The notes: generated by a model from the sequence alone, not told the origin. 64,000 nucleotides of DNA from Kitasatospora sp. MAA4 (GCF_029893355.1 NZ_JARZAI010000014.1:157996-221995), one strand, 5' to 3'. Shown: positions 34,883 through 45,672, counted from the stretch's first letter. A program made the numbers and translations.

Positions 34883-37306
34883 TCAGCTGGTGGTGACCGC
34901 GGTGTCGTCGATCACGAAGCTCGTCTGCAGCGAGGCGTCCTCGGTGCCGGTGAACTTCAGGGTGACCGTCTTGCCGGCGTAGGCCGAGAGGTCGACGGTC
35001 TGCTGGGTGTAGCCGGTGTTGGCGTTCACGTTGGAGAAGGTCTTCAGCGTGGTGCCGTTGGCGGCGACGGTCAGCTTGTCGTACGCGGTGCTGCCGGTCT
35101 CGGCGGTGTCGATGTGCAGCCAGAAGCTGAAGGTCGCCTTGCAGCCGGCCGGGATGGTGACGGTCTGCGAGAGGGTGTCGGTGTGGGTGCTGCCGTAGCC
35201 GTCGAGGTAGGCCTTCCAGGAGCCGGAGTGCGCGGGCTCGGAGGTGCCGTTGTCGAAGACGCCGGAGGTCGCGGTCCAGGCGCCGGAGGCGCCGGACTCG
35301 AAGCCGGGGTCGGCGAGCAGCTGGGCCGGGGTGCAGCCGGTGGAGCCGGCGGCGACGGTGAAGGTGAAGGTGGTGCTGCCGGTGGCGCCGGTGCTGTCCT
35401 TCGCGGTGACCGTGACGGTCGAGGTGCCCGCGGCGGTCGGGGTGCCGGTGATCAGGCCGGTGGAGCTGATCGACAGGCCGGCCGGCAGGCCGGTGGCCGA
35501 GTAGCTCAGGGTCTGGCTGGTGGCCGAGTCACTGCCGCTGACCTGCAGGCTGACGGCGGTGCCGACGGTGCCGTTCTGGTTGCCGGGGGCGCTCACGGTG
35601 ACGGTGTTGCCGCCGCCGGTGGAGCTGCCGCCGCCGAGCAGCGCGTTGGTCAGCGCGTCGCCGACCGGGGTGCCCCAGCCGGTGACCTGGTCGTAGCCGG
35701 TCTTGGTGCTGAAGTCCTGGTTGGCGCCGGACGTCACGTCGTGGAACGTGGTGCCGTAGTTGGCGCTGTTGGCGACCGCGTAGAGCGCCGGGTTGGCCTG
35801 GCCCAGGTTGGCCTTCGAGGCGGCCGCGGCCTTCTGGTTGAAGAGCGCGGTGAAGCCGGACCAGAGCGGGGCGGCGGCGCTGGTGCCACCGTAGACCTGC
35901 CAGCCGGGGCTGCTGGTGCCCTGGGTGTAGATCGCGAAGCCGCTGTTGGGGTCGGCGTTGGAGGACACGTCGGGGACGGTCCGCATGCTGCCGGTGATGC
36001 CCGTGCCGGTCTGCCAGCTGGGCTTGGAGAAGACGGTGGAGACGCCGCCGCCGGCGGTGCTCCAGGCGCTCTCCGAGGAGTAGGTGTTGCCCGAGAGCTG
36101 CAGGTTGGTGCCGCCGACGCTGGTCACGTAGGTGTCCGAACCGGGGAAGTCCACCGACTTGACGGTGGCGCCGCTGGTGGAGCGGCTGCAGTCGCGCGAG
36201 CCGTCGTCACCCGAGGCCGAGTAGACCGAGATGCCCTGCGCGGCGGCCTGCTTGAAGGAGTTGTCGACCGCGGTCATCGAGGACTGCGTGGTGTCGGGCT
36301 CGCAACCGCCCCAGGAGATGGAGATGACCGAGACCTGGTTGTCCGCCACGATCTTGGCGGCCATGTCGATCTCGCCCTGGTCGCTGTTCGGGGCCTCGTA
36401 GACCAGCTGGGTGGCCTTGGGGGCCACGCCGCGCACGATCTCGCTGTCCAGCTCGACCTCGCCCTGGCCCTGGCCGGGAGCGCTGTCGTAGCTCTGGCCG
36501 TCGACCGGGACGGTGGTGACCGCCGGGCCGGTCAGGCCGAACTGGTTCTGGTAGGTGGTCAGGTTCGAGGCGGTGTAGCCGTCGAACTCCCAGAGCGCGA
36601 CCTTCACGCCGGTGCCGTCGGCGCCGACCTTGTTCAGGTTGTAGGCGCCGTCGTACTGCGCGGGGCCGTAGCCGCTCGGGGTGGCCATCGGGGCCGAGGC
36701 GTTCGGCTTGGCCAGCTGCGGGGTGCGCACGGTCTTGTTGTTCAGACCGGAGATGCCCTGGACGATCGACGCGACGTCGGCCGGGAGGGAGGCGGCGTTG
36801 TCGTTGGCGTAGAACTTCTTGGCGCTGGAGGCGTCGTAGTACGCGCTCTCGTGCGTCCCGAAGGCCTGGGCGATCTGCGCCGTGGTGCCCTTGGCGTCGA
36901 TCACCTGGCGGTTGGCGCTGACCGTGGCGGTCAGGCCCTGCGACTTGAGGTACGCCGTGACGTGGTCCACGTCGGCCTGGGTCGGGCCGTAGCGGGCGTT
37001 GAACTGGGCCGGCGTCAGGTAGTGCCCGTACTCGTTCGAGCCCGGGGTGCTGACCGCGGCGAGGAAGCGGTCCAGGTCGGCGGTGTTGCGCAGCTTGAGG
37101 CTGACCGCGACCGAGAGCTGCTGGGCGGCGGGAACGTCGCCCTGCTTCTGCGAGTTGGCCACCGCGGGGGTCACGGTGTTGGGCAGGGATATCCTCGGAG
37201 TCACCGTGTTGGGGGTCGCTGCTTGCGCGGCGGTGACTCCCATGGAGGCCACGGTCAGGGGCAGCAGGGCGATGGCCGCTGCGAGGGCGAGAGGGCGGGG
37301 ACGCAC
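34883..37306 (-). CDS. Secreted S53 (sedolisin) peptidase with C-terminal Ig-like and jelly-roll domains
   Basis: An 807-residue secreted acid serine-carboxyl protease. Signal peptide 1-30; pro-kumamolisin activation domain about 55-190; catalytic domain about 205-560 with Glu283 and Asp287 (GEVELD), Asp in SGDDG (367) and Ser476 in YGGTSAAAP. A putative Ig-like domain (about 565-655, APGNQNGTVGTAVSLQVSG) and a C-terminal beta-sandwich resembling carbohydrate-binding modules (about 665-807, LLADPGFESGASGAWTA) follow. The start is GTG 37306 with GAGGAGG. A second S53 gene lies 19 kb downstream. Confidence 0.94.
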   Translation of the reverse strand: MRPRPLALAAAIALLPLTVASMGVTAAQAATPNTVTPRISLPNTVTPAVANSQKQGDVPAAQQLSVAVSLKLRNTADLDRFLAAVSTPGSNEYGHYLTPAQFNARYGPTQADVDHVTAYLKSQGLTATVSANRQVIDAKGTTAQIAQAFGTHESAYYDASSAKKFYANDNAASLPADVASIVQGISGLNNKTVRTPQLAKPNASAPMATPSGYGPAQYDGAYNLNKVGADGTGVKVALWEFDGYTASNLTTYQNQFGLTGPAVTTVPVDGQSYDSAPGQGQGEVELDSEIVRGVAPKATQLVYEAPNSDQGEIDMAAKIVADNQVSVISISWGGCEPDTTQSSMTAVDNSFKQAAAQGISVYSASGDDGSRDCSRSTSGATVKSVDFPGSDTYVTSVGGTNLQLSGNTYSSESAWSTAGGGVSTVFSKPSWQTGTGITGSMRTVPDVSSNADPNSGFAIYTQGTSSPGWQVYGGTSAAAPLWSGFTALFNQKAAAASKANLGQANPALYAVANSANYGTTFHDVTSGANQDFSTKTGYDQVTGWGTPVGDALTNALLGGGSSTGGGNTVTVSAPGNQNGTVGTAVSLQVSGSDSATSQTLSYSATGLPAGLSISSTGLITGTPTAAGTSTVTVTAKDSTGATGSTTFTFTVAAGSTGCTPAQLLADPGFESGASGAWTATSGVFDNGTSEPAHSGSWKAYLDGYGSTHTDTLSQTVTIPAGCKATFSFWLHIDTAETGSTAYDKLTVAANGTTLKTFSNVNANTGYTQQTVDLSAYAGKTVTLKFTGTEDASLQTSFVIDDTAVTTS

Positions 37307-37413
37307 GGGCTCCTCCTCTGGCCGGCGTGCATGTGCCGGCAGGGGCTAAGCGTTCCGGGGTCGAAAACGCTTGGATGAACATCCCAGAAATTCGCTGGGA
37401 GTTGTCCCATGCT

Positions 37414-37442
37414 TAGGTAATTGGTTCCTAAATAACAGTCAA
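37414..37442 (-). promoter_or_regulatory. Candidate promoter of the sedolisin gene
   Basis: On the minus strand, TTGACT (37442-37437), a 17-base spacer and TACCTA (37419-37414) form a plausible promoter in an AT-rich patch about 110 bases upstream of the GTG start. A TCCCAG-N7-CTGGGA inverted repeat (37382-37400) lies just downstream and may be an operator. Confidence 0.4.
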
Positions 37443-37552
37443 GTGTTAAAGCGGTGGATCTGAACTGAATGGAGGGGGTTTCATACAGTGAATAGATTCC
37501 GGCGCGGCGGCGGGCGAGCGGACCGGGGCCTGGAAAATGAATTGACGGAACG

Positions 37553-38425
37553 TCAGTTCTCGTGGTGGACCGGGCAGCCGGGAGTGGGGAACGTGCCGAG
37601 GTCGGCCAGCCGGAAGCCGTTGGGGTAGCCCTTGATCTCGGGATTCTGCCGCGCGTAGTGCGGGGTGCGCCGAGGTGGCAGCAGGCGCACCGCCCGGGCG
37701 CGCAGCCGCAGGGCGCTCTCGACCAGGGTGCGGGTGAGCGGGGCCGGCGGCTGGTAGCGGAAGGCGCGCAGCAGCGGCTCGTCGAGCAGGGCCAGGCTGG
37801 CCGCGCGGACCGCGCCGGCCAGCGGGCGCGGGTACCAGGAGGCCATCAGGTCCAGGGTGGCGTCGGAGACCTGCCGGGCGCCGGCGTCCCAGCCGAAGTG
37901 CGCCTCCTCGTAGGCGTCCAGGAAATCCTCGAACTCCTGGTAGCTCTCCGGGATTTCCTTGATTCCGAGGCGGCGTCCGAGGGCCCGGTAGTAGGCGGCG
38001 GTGGCGCGCAGTTCGTGCTCGGAGAGCCGGCGCCAGCCGTACCGGTCGATCCAGCGCTTGGGGACCACCACGAAGGTGCAGAGCACGTAGCGCATGTCGT
38101 CGTCGGCGATGTCGTAGCGCTGGTGCATCTGGTTGACCCGGCGGATCGCCGTCCGGCCGTCCTCGGTCTCGAAGCCGTGCTCCACCACGGCGCCGAGCAG
38201 CAGCGAGGTGTCGTCGTAGCGCTTCTGGCAGCGGTCCGTCAGCTCGGCCGTCTCGGCGAGCAGCCGGCCGATGCTGGGCACCGCGTAGGTGCGGTAGAGC
38301 GCCAGTTCCAGGGCCCGGGTGTGGTCCCACGGGAACTCGTAGGTGGAGGTGAGCCGGTAGATCTCCAGGAAGTCGCGCTCGGGGTCGAGTTGCTGGATCT
38401 GCCGGAGCCGGTCGTAGCGCTTCAT
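37553..38425 (-). CDS. Oxygenase MpaB-family (DUF2236) protein
   Basis: A 290-residue soluble protein with the DUF2236/MpaB helical pattern: LALYRTYAVPSIGRLLAETAE, VNQMHQRYDIADDDMRYVLCTFVVVPKRWIDRYGWR and a C-terminal basic region. Related proteins include fungal MpaB and latex-clearing oxygenases, which bind haem; here no fully conserved haem site is obvious. ATG 38425 lies 32 bases after the FAD monooxygenase stop, so the two probably share a transcript. The frame remains open upstream only by chance. Confidence 0.82.
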   Translation of the reverse strand: MKRYDRLRQIQQLDPERDFLEIYRLTSTYEFPWDHTRALELALYRTYAVPSIGRLLAETAELTDRCQKRYDDTSLLLGAVVEHGFETEDGRTAIRRVNQMHQRYDIADDDMRYVLCTFVVVPKRWIDRYGWRRLSEHELRATAAYYRALGRRLGIKEIPESYQEFEDFLDAYEEAHFGWDAGARQVSDATLDLMASWYPRPLAGAVRAASLALLDEPLLRAFRYQPPAPLTRTLVESALRLRARAVRLLPPRRTPHYARQNPEIKGYPNGFRLADLGTFPTPGCPVHHEN

Positions 38426-38457
38426 CGGACCATCGTTCCACAGCATCCGACGGATCG

Positions 38458-40044
38458 TCAGTCTGCTGACGGCTGCCCCAGCCAGTGGATCAGCGCGGCG
38501 CGCAGCTCGGCCCGGCTCGGGTCGGCGGCGGCCCAGGCGGCGTAGCCGTCCGGGCGGACCAGCAGCACGGTGGAGCGCAGCTTGCCGTGCGGATCGGCCG
38601 GGGCGGCGTGCACCAGCCGGTCCGCCCAGGGGTCGGTGACGGCGGCCTCCAGGCCGCTGAACGGCGCGCCGGGCGCCCGCTCGTCGGTGGTCACCAGGAC
38701 GAACTTGCCCTCGCGCAGGGCCTCGTAGAGCCGGGCGGGCCGACCGGGACGGTCCGCGGCGAGCCGCAGGTCGGGCATCCGGTGCCCGGCCAGCGGGTGG
38801 GCGCCGGGGCCGGCAGGGTAGCTGATGCCGATGCCGGAGATCGTCCGGGCGCCGCGCGAGACCAGCGGGCCGAGCGAGTCGGCCACCGTGGTGAGCGACG
38901 CGCGCACCGCCCGGGTGACCGCGCTGCGGGCCAGCGCCAGCCGGATCAGCGAGCCCGAGCTGCGCAGCACCGACCGGCCGACCGGGTGCCGCTCGTCCTG
39001 GTAGCTGTCCAGCAGGCCGTCGGGCGCCCAGCCCTGGACCACCGCCGCGAGCTTCCAGCCCAGGTTGGCGGCGTCCTGAAGGCCGGTGTTCATGCCCTGG
39101 CCGCCGGCCGGCGAGTGGCAGTGCGCGGCGTCGCCGGCCAGCAGCACCCGGCCGTCGCGGTAGCGGGCCACCTGGCGCTCGTCGCTGTGGAAGCGGGACA
39201 TCCAGCGGGCGTCGTGCATGCCGTAGTCCTCGCCCAGCGTGCGGCGGGCGATGTCGGCGATCTCGGCCAGCTCTACCGGTGCGTCGTCGGGCAGTTGGCG
39301 GGTGCGGTCCCAGGCGATCACCCGGTACCAGCCGTCGCCGAACGGCGAGAGGAAGCCGAAGCCGGCCTCGGTGGCCCGCACCGTGACGACGTCCTGCGGT
39401 GCCCGCTCCAGGCGGACGTCGGCGAGCAGCACCGAGCTGATCACCGACTCGCCCGGGTACGGGATGCCCAGCAGCTCGCGGACCGTGCTGCGCACGCCGT
39501 CGGTGCCGACCACGTACGCCGCCCGGTGGGTGACCGGGCCGGCCGCGGTCCGCACCTGGACGGTGACGCCGTCCGCGTCCTGGCGCAGGCCGGTCACCTC
39601 GTGGTCCCGCAGCAGCTCCGCGCCGGCCTTCACCGCCCGTTCGTGCAGCAGCCGTTCGGTCTGCGACTGGGGGGTGATCAGGACGAACGGGAAGCGGGAC
39701 GGCAGGCGGCTGAAGTCGACGGTGAGCTTGGAGAAGAGCCGCATCGAGGAGAGCGTGGAGCCGGTCGCGAGCAGTTCGTCGGCCAGGCCCCGGGCGTCCA
39801 GCTGCTCCAGGGTGCGGGCGTGCACGGTGAAGGCGCGGGTCAGGTTGGACTCCTTGCCGCGCCGCTCCAGCAGGGTCACCCGGACCCCGGCCGCGGCCAG
39901 GTCGCCGGCGAGCAGCAGGCCGGTCGGGCCGGCGCCGACGACGATCACGTCGGACTCCTGGACCTCGGACTCCTGGACGTCGGTCGGCTGGGCGGCGGAC
40001 TCCTGGACGGCGGGCTGCTCGGACTCGGTCGGCTGGTCGGTCAT
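38458..40044 (-). CDS. FAD-dependent aromatic monooxygenase
   Basis: A 528-residue flavoprotein of the phenol hydroxylase/PHBH class. FAD motifs are GAGPTGLLLAGDLAAAGVRVTLLER, the central DG motif GTDGVRSTVR and the GDAAHCHSPAGGQGMNTGLQDA motif; a thioredoxin-like C-terminal domain follows (about 405-528). I chose ATG 40044, six bases after GGGAG; ATG 40050 would have no spacer. The N-terminus holds a short repeated QES segment from a 13-base tandem DNA repeat. Substrate unknown, possibly a polyketide or catabolic aromatic. Operon partner of the MpaB-like gene. Confidence 0.9.
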   Translation of the reverse strand: MTDQPTESEQPAVQESAAQPTDVQESEVQESDVIVVGAGPTGLLLAGDLAAAGVRVTLLERRGKESNLTRAFTVHARTLEQLDARGLADELLATGSTLSSMRLFSKLTVDFSRLPSRFPFVLITPQSQTERLLHERAVKAGAELLRDHEVTGLRQDADGVTVQVRTAAGPVTHRAAYVVGTDGVRSTVRELLGIPYPGESVISSVLLADVRLERAPQDVVTVRATEAGFGFLSPFGDGWYRVIAWDRTRQLPDDAPVELAEIADIARRTLGEDYGMHDARWMSRFHSDERQVARYRDGRVLLAGDAAHCHSPAGGQGMNTGLQDAANLGWKLAAVVQGWAPDGLLDSYQDERHPVGRSVLRSSGSLIRLALARSAVTRAVRASLTTVADSLGPLVSRGARTISGIGISYPAGPGAHPLAGHRMPDLRLAADRPGRPARLYEALREGKFVLVTTDERAPGAPFSGLEAAVTDPWADRLVHAAPADPHGKLRSTVLLVRPDGYAAWAAADPSRAELRAALIHWLGQPSAD

Positions 40045-40172
40045 CGCCATCTCCCGGTGCTCGTACGACGCTCAGGTAGGGAGGGCGTCTCAGCCCCACC
40101 TCAGCTTCCCATCATCGCGGGCCCGTCCGGCGCTGTGAATCTCCCTGCACGGCGGATTCGGGTTCGAACGGG

Positions 40173-40213
40173 AGCGGCCCGGCCGACGGTGCTGACACGT
40201 CGGCCGGGCCGCT
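40173..40213 (-). terminator. Terminator of paaN
   Basis: Exact 16-bp arms (40173-40188 and 40198-40213, AGCGGCCCGGCCGACG) with a 9-base loop sit 24 bases beyond the paaN stop. Confidence 0.88.
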
Positions 40214-40236
40214 GCTGGGGGTGGAGCGGGTTGCGC

Positions 40237-41934
<1,698 letters not shown>

Positions 41935-41983
41935 GCTGCGCTCCTCGGTGCGGGAGGACGGGGGCTGACAATCCCCAGCGTAA

Positions 41984-41999
41984 CCGAACGATCGGTCGG
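41984..41999. promoter_or_regulatory. TetR-type operator between paaN and its regulator
   Basis: CCGAACGATCGGTCGG is a 16-base near-perfect palindrome (one mismatched pair) centred between 41991 and 41992, between the divergent paaN and TetR genes. It resembles ACCGACCGNTCGGT-like sites of PaaR-type repressors. Confidence 0.62.
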
Positions 42000-42083
42000 C
42001 TCAACAGACCCTGCCTTGTGCGTTTACTCGCCGGGGCCACCCTCGGGTGATCGGCGGCGGCGGTCGCCGGGGATACTCGGAAC

Positions 42084-42674
42084 ATGGCCGCCTCTCCCAC
42101 CACCCGCACCACGTACACCGTCGACACGCTGCTCGCGGTGACCGTGGAGGTCTTCAACACGCGCGGCTACGACGGCACCTCGATGGAGGACCTCTCCCGG
42201 GCGGCCGGGATCTCGAAGTCCTCGATCTACCACCACGTGCGGGGCAAGGAGGAGCTGCTGCGGCTGGCCGTCGGCCGCGCCCTGGACGGCCTGTTCGGCA
42301 TCCTGGACGAGCCGCCGGCCGTCCAGGGGCGCCCGGTGGAGCGGCTGGAGCACGTCGTGCGGCGGACCACCGAAGTGCTGCTCGCCGAGCTGCCGTACGT
42401 CACGCTGCTGCTGCGGGTGCGCGGCAACACCGAGACCGAGCTGTGGGCCCTGGAGCGCCGCCGCGACTTCGACCACCGGGTCGCCGACCTGGTCCGCGCC
42501 GCGGTCGCCGAGGGCGAACTGCGCGCGGACGTCGAGCCGCGACTGGCCACCCGGCTGCTCTTCGGCATGATCAACTCGATCGTCGAGTGGTACCGCCCCG
42601 GCGCCGGCCCAGACGCCGTCGACGGCATCCCGGACGCGGTCGTCCGGCTCGCCTTCGCGGGGCTGCTGGCCTAG
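42084..42674 (+). CDS. TetR-family regulator (PaaR-like)
   Basis: A 196-residue repressor. The N-terminal HTH is TRGYDGTSMEDLSRAAGISKSSIYHHVRGKEELL; the C-terminal helical domain binds a ligand, in PaaR-type relatives phenylacetyl-CoA. It begins at ATG 42084, divergent from paaN with 149 bases between, and is likely to control paaN and itself through the palindrome in that gap. Confidence 0.92.
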   Translation: MAASPTTRTTYTVDTLLAVTVEVFNTRGYDGTSMEDLSRAAGISKSSIYHHVRGKEELLRLAVGRALDGLFGILDEPPAVQGRPVERLEHVVRRTTEVLLAELPYVTLLLRVRGNTETELWALERRRDFDHRVADLVRAAVAEGELRADVEPRLATRLLFGMINSIVEWYRPGAGPDAVDGIPDAVVRLAFAGLLA

Positions 42675-42746
42675 CGACACAACGAGGACGGCACGTAGCT
42701 GGGCACGATGTGTGGCGATCAACGGCGCCGGTGCGGGCGTAGGGGG

Positions 42747-42959
42747 CTAGAGGATGTGGAGTACCTCGGCAGTCTTGAAGAGGAGGTACGTAGTCCCCGT
42801 GGAGCTCCCGGCCGCCCAGGCAAGAGCTGAGGTCCGCGAAAGGCCGTCGCGGCGGGCGAACAGGTAGCCGGCACCTGCCACCGTTGCGCTGAGAAGCAGC
42901 GCAACGGTGACAACGAAGATCGGGACGGGGATACCCGTGGACGTGGTGGAGGCGTTCAT
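42747..42959 (-). CDS. Small membrane protein, unknown
   Basis: A 70-residue protein with a clear N-terminal membrane helix (IPVPIFVVTVALLLSATVAGAGYLFA) and a second weaker hydrophobic stretch (SALAWAAGSSTGTTYLLF). ATG 42959 has a GGGAA sequence upstream. The in-frame extension to 43058 is less gene-like. It reads away from the repeat-rich region that precedes the helical-repeat protein gene. No family recognised. Confidence 0.6.
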   Translation of the reverse strand: MNASTTSTGIPVPIFVVTVALLLSATVAGAGYLFARRDGLSRTSALAWAAGSSTGTTYLLFKTAEVLHIL

Positions 42960-43374
42960 GTGTTTCCCAAGAGTCTCTGCCGTGCGGCATGCACGGTTGG
43001 TAACGCCGTTGGCCACGGTGGCTTTCGGTGCGTTCCGATCAGCCTCGATGCCCGACAAGGTGTTGCGGCAGGGGGAACGCGTTGACGATTTGGGGCTTCA
43101 CCCATCGTGCCCGCATGCGTTGTTGTTGACGGCTGGGTGGCAACACCTGTCCGTGGGTGCGCTGTTGGACCAGTGCGTTGACGATTGGGCGCAACACCGC
43201 GCTTCTGGCGCCAGAAGGCTGTCGTGTCGGGGACAGTAGGGGAGGAACGGCTTCGGTGCCCGCCGCCGGGCAGGCTCCTGGCCGACGACACGTCGCGCGA
43301 AGGCGGCCCGTCCGCTTCCAGGCGTGGGCCACTTGCAGGTGATCAGTTGCGAGAGGATCACGGAGGGCAGTCCT
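42960..43374. other. Repeat-rich control region
   Basis: This 415-base gap holds no credible gene. It contains two direct copies of GCGTTGACGATT (43079-43090 and 43175-43186), the octamer GGTGTTGC at 43059 with inverted copies at 43140 and 43191, and a perfect palindrome at 43202-43217. The density suggests a multi-site regulatory region for the gene at 43375. Confidence 0.65.
43202..43217. promoter_or_regulatory. Perfect palindrome upstream of the helical-repeat gene
   Basis: CTTCTGGCGCCAGAAG is an exact 16-base palindrome, 158 bases upstream of the start at 43375 and beside the GTTG-rich repeats. Confidence 0.5.
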
Positions 43375-45672
43375 GTGGGGCAAGACGAGCCGCGCTCGGG
43401 GGAGCTGGCGATACGCAAGGTTGGCCAGTTACCGGAACGACAGGAGTTCGCGGAGCATCTGAGGTTCTTGTTCTCGCGGCTGGAGACGAGCTACCGCAGC
43501 TACGAGAAGCTCAGGAATGTCACGCCGTCAGCGCTGAGCCGGTACTTGAACGGCGGGCGGGTGCCGACGAAGAGGTTCGTTGAGGACCTGTTCGACGATC
43601 TGGAGGCTGCCGGGTTCGTCGTGGCCGTCGCGGAACGAGATCTCGTTCACAGCCGCCGTGAGGCAGCACTCCGCAACGGCAACAAGGTCCAGCAGCTGCA
43701 TGTCCAGTTGGAGGAGGCGCAGCAGGACCTCGTCGGTCTCAGGGAGCGTGAGGAGAGGCTGGCTCGGGACCTGTCGGACCGAGAAGGTGCTCTGGCGGAG
43801 CTCGACAGGCAGCTTCGCCTTCTGAACGAGGCTCAGGATCTTGAGCGTCGCTCCCAGGCTTCTGCTCTGACCGAGTTTCTGCAGGAGTACGAGCGTCTGG
43901 AGGAGGAGCGCGACCGCCTGCGCGATGAAGTGGATGGCCTCCGTAGGGAGGTGTTGCGCGAGCGGGTGCGTGCACTCAAATCGGAGGAGCAGTGCCGCCT
44001 GTTGGCGTGGCAGCTGCAGGATGCTGGAGAGATGCTGCAGGCCGGCGGCTCCTTCGACTCTCTGGTGCAGAACCTGGACAAGGCGCCGGTTCCTGACCTG
44101 GTGGCACTGGTCGCCGGGGCGGATGCGGAGCATGCAGGAATCGCGGCCGAGCTGGTTCGCTCAGTGGGGCAGCGCCGCCCCATTGCGGACGTTGTCGCGT
44201 TGTTCGTTGCCCTTCGTGACGCGGGTGGCAAGCATCACGCGGACCTGACGCTGCCGGCAGCGGTGGTTGCCCGGTCGGTGGAGGACGTCTCCGCGCTTGT
44301 TGAGGGCTTTCATTTGGAAGGGCTGGACGCATACACCTCCATCGTGGTCCGAACAGCCGTCGAGGTTTTTGCAGCTCAGAGCGTCACGGACTTGATCTTG
44401 AGGCTCCACATGCGGGGATTCCATGAGCCTGCGGAGTCCCTTGCGGTGGCTGCCGCCGTGTGCCGTCCCGTCGCGGAGGTGGTGTCGAACCTCATCGTTC
44501 TGGAGCAGTACGGTCTGCATGGCATGGCCCTGACCGCTCTGCACATGGCTGCCAGGGAGAGGTCTGTTCCCGAATTGGTCAATCTGATCGAAGATCTGGA
44601 AACGGCCGGACTCTCGGATTTCTGCCATGCCCTGTTGATCGCTCCTAGGGCGGTCAGGTCCGCGACCGAGGTAGCCGATCTGCTGACCCGTTTGGAAGCC
44701 TGTGGGCTGACCTGGCTGGCCGACAGTGCCTTCGAGGACATCACCCAGTACGGCTCCGCGGACGCTGTCGTGGCGGTGATCTCTGCCCTCCACACGGTTG
44801 ACCGCCACGAACGGGCGACCATTGCACGGAATCAGGCTGTGACACACCGATCAGCGGAAGACGTTGCGGTCCTGATCGCCGGATTCCACGCGGCCGAGTA
44901 CCACTCCCACGCTGCCGAAGCAATGTCGGACTTCCTGCGGGGTCGCGGCATCGAGGACCGGGTAGCACTCTTCGCGGCCTTCTCCTCGGTTTCCAAGGAC
45001 AAGGTTGCCGATAAGATCCTGCGGCACGCGGCCCTCACGCTGCCGTGGCACACGGTCGGATCGCTGATCATTGACCTCGATCTCTGTGGCCTGCACGGCC
45101 AAGCGGAACTGATGCTGACGGCGTCGGCCGAGGATCGCCCGCCAAGGGACGTAGCCGACATGCTCGCGGCTCTTCCTTCAAGCATTGCACGGCGAGACAT
45201 TGTCGACCCAGCCCTCTTCAACGCCGCACAGACCCGCACGTTCCAGGATCTTGCGGCGTTGATCGTCGCACTGCAACTGTACGGACTCCCCGGTTATATC
45301 GACGTCCTGTTGCGGTCCACCGAAAGCGATGGCCCGCACAGCAGGATCGAACTGCAGGATGCCCTGCAAAAGCAGCTCAGCAAGAGGACGCACCGTCCGA
45401 GCCTTTGGGCATCTGCCGAAGGTCTGAATGTCTCTGACCAAACTGAGCAAGGAGAGAAGACAGAACTGCGACTGAACGCCGGACGCAGACTCTGGAACTA
45501 CTTGTTCGAACCGGTGAGCGGTCCCCCGAAGCGGGAGCTCCTGAGGGAGCGGCTCGAACTCCGCCAGTCCTGCGTGAAGGCCGACGAGGAAGTCGCCAAC
45601 CTCCGGCTGCAACTTGAGGTGGAGATCATCCGCCGGGAGGCTGCGGAGGCCCGCGCCACTGCGACCGAGTAA
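43375..45672 (+). CDS. HTH / coiled-coil / thirteen-repeat alpha-solenoid protein, undescribed
   Basis: A 765-residue protein. Residues 25-80 resemble the HTH adaptor found at the front of many Streptomyces proteins (FAEHLRFLFSRL...RNVTPSALSRYLNGGRVPTKRFVEDL). Residues 95-230 are a long coiled coil. Residues 237-653 hold thirteen repeats of 31-33 residues, each two helices, with the pattern R-[SP]-x-x-[DE]-V-x-x-L-[IL]-x-x-L-x(3)-G-L-x(3)-A. A helical tail follows. The spacing is PPR-like, but the sequence is not PPR, TPR or HEAT. No enzymatic motif or membrane segment is visible. GTG 43375 has GGAGGG seven bases upstream; an earlier GTG at 43324 lacks one. Codon use has more A/T third positions than neighbours, suggesting transfer. 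Confidence 0.85.
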   Translation: MGQDEPRSGELAIRKVGQLPERQEFAEHLRFLFSRLETSYRSYEKLRNVTPSALSRYLNGGRVPTKRFVEDLFDDLEAAGFVVAVAERDLVHSRREAALRNGNKVQQLHVQLEEAQQDLVGLREREERLARDLSDREGALAELDRQLRLLNEAQDLERRSQASALTEFLQEYERLEEERDRLRDEVDGLRREVLRERVRALKSEEQCRLLAWQLQDAGEMLQAGGSFDSLVQNLDKAPVPDLVALVAGADAEHAGIAAELVRSVGQRRPIADVVALFVALRDAGGKHHADLTLPAAVVARSVEDVSALVEGFHLEGLDAYTSIVVRTAVEVFAAQSVTDLILRLHMRGFHEPAESLAVAAAVCRPVAEVVSNLIVLEQYGLHGMALTALHMAARERSVPELVNLIEDLETAGLSDFCHALLIAPRAVRSATEVADLLTRLEACGLTWLADSAFEDITQYGSADAVVAVISALHTVDRHERATIARNQAVTHRSAEDVAVLIAGFHAAEYHSHAAEAMSDFLRGRGIEDRVALFAAFSSVSKDKVADKILRHAALTLPWHTVGSLIIDLDLCGLHGQAELMLTASAEDRPPRDVADMLAALPSSIARRDIVDPALFNAAQTRTFQDLAALIVALQLYGLPGYIDVLLRSTESDGPHSRIELQDALQKQLSKRTHRPSLWASAEGLNVSDQTEQGEKTELRLNAGRRLWNYLFEPVSGPPKRELLRERLELRQSCVKADEEVANLRLQLEVEIIRREAAEARATATE

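Noticed and set aside
34880..37378. 832-residue plus-strand open frame opposite the first sedolisin
   Set aside because: Val/Gly/Arg/Leu-biased shadow of a well-supported secreted protease; no domain, signal or ribosome site.
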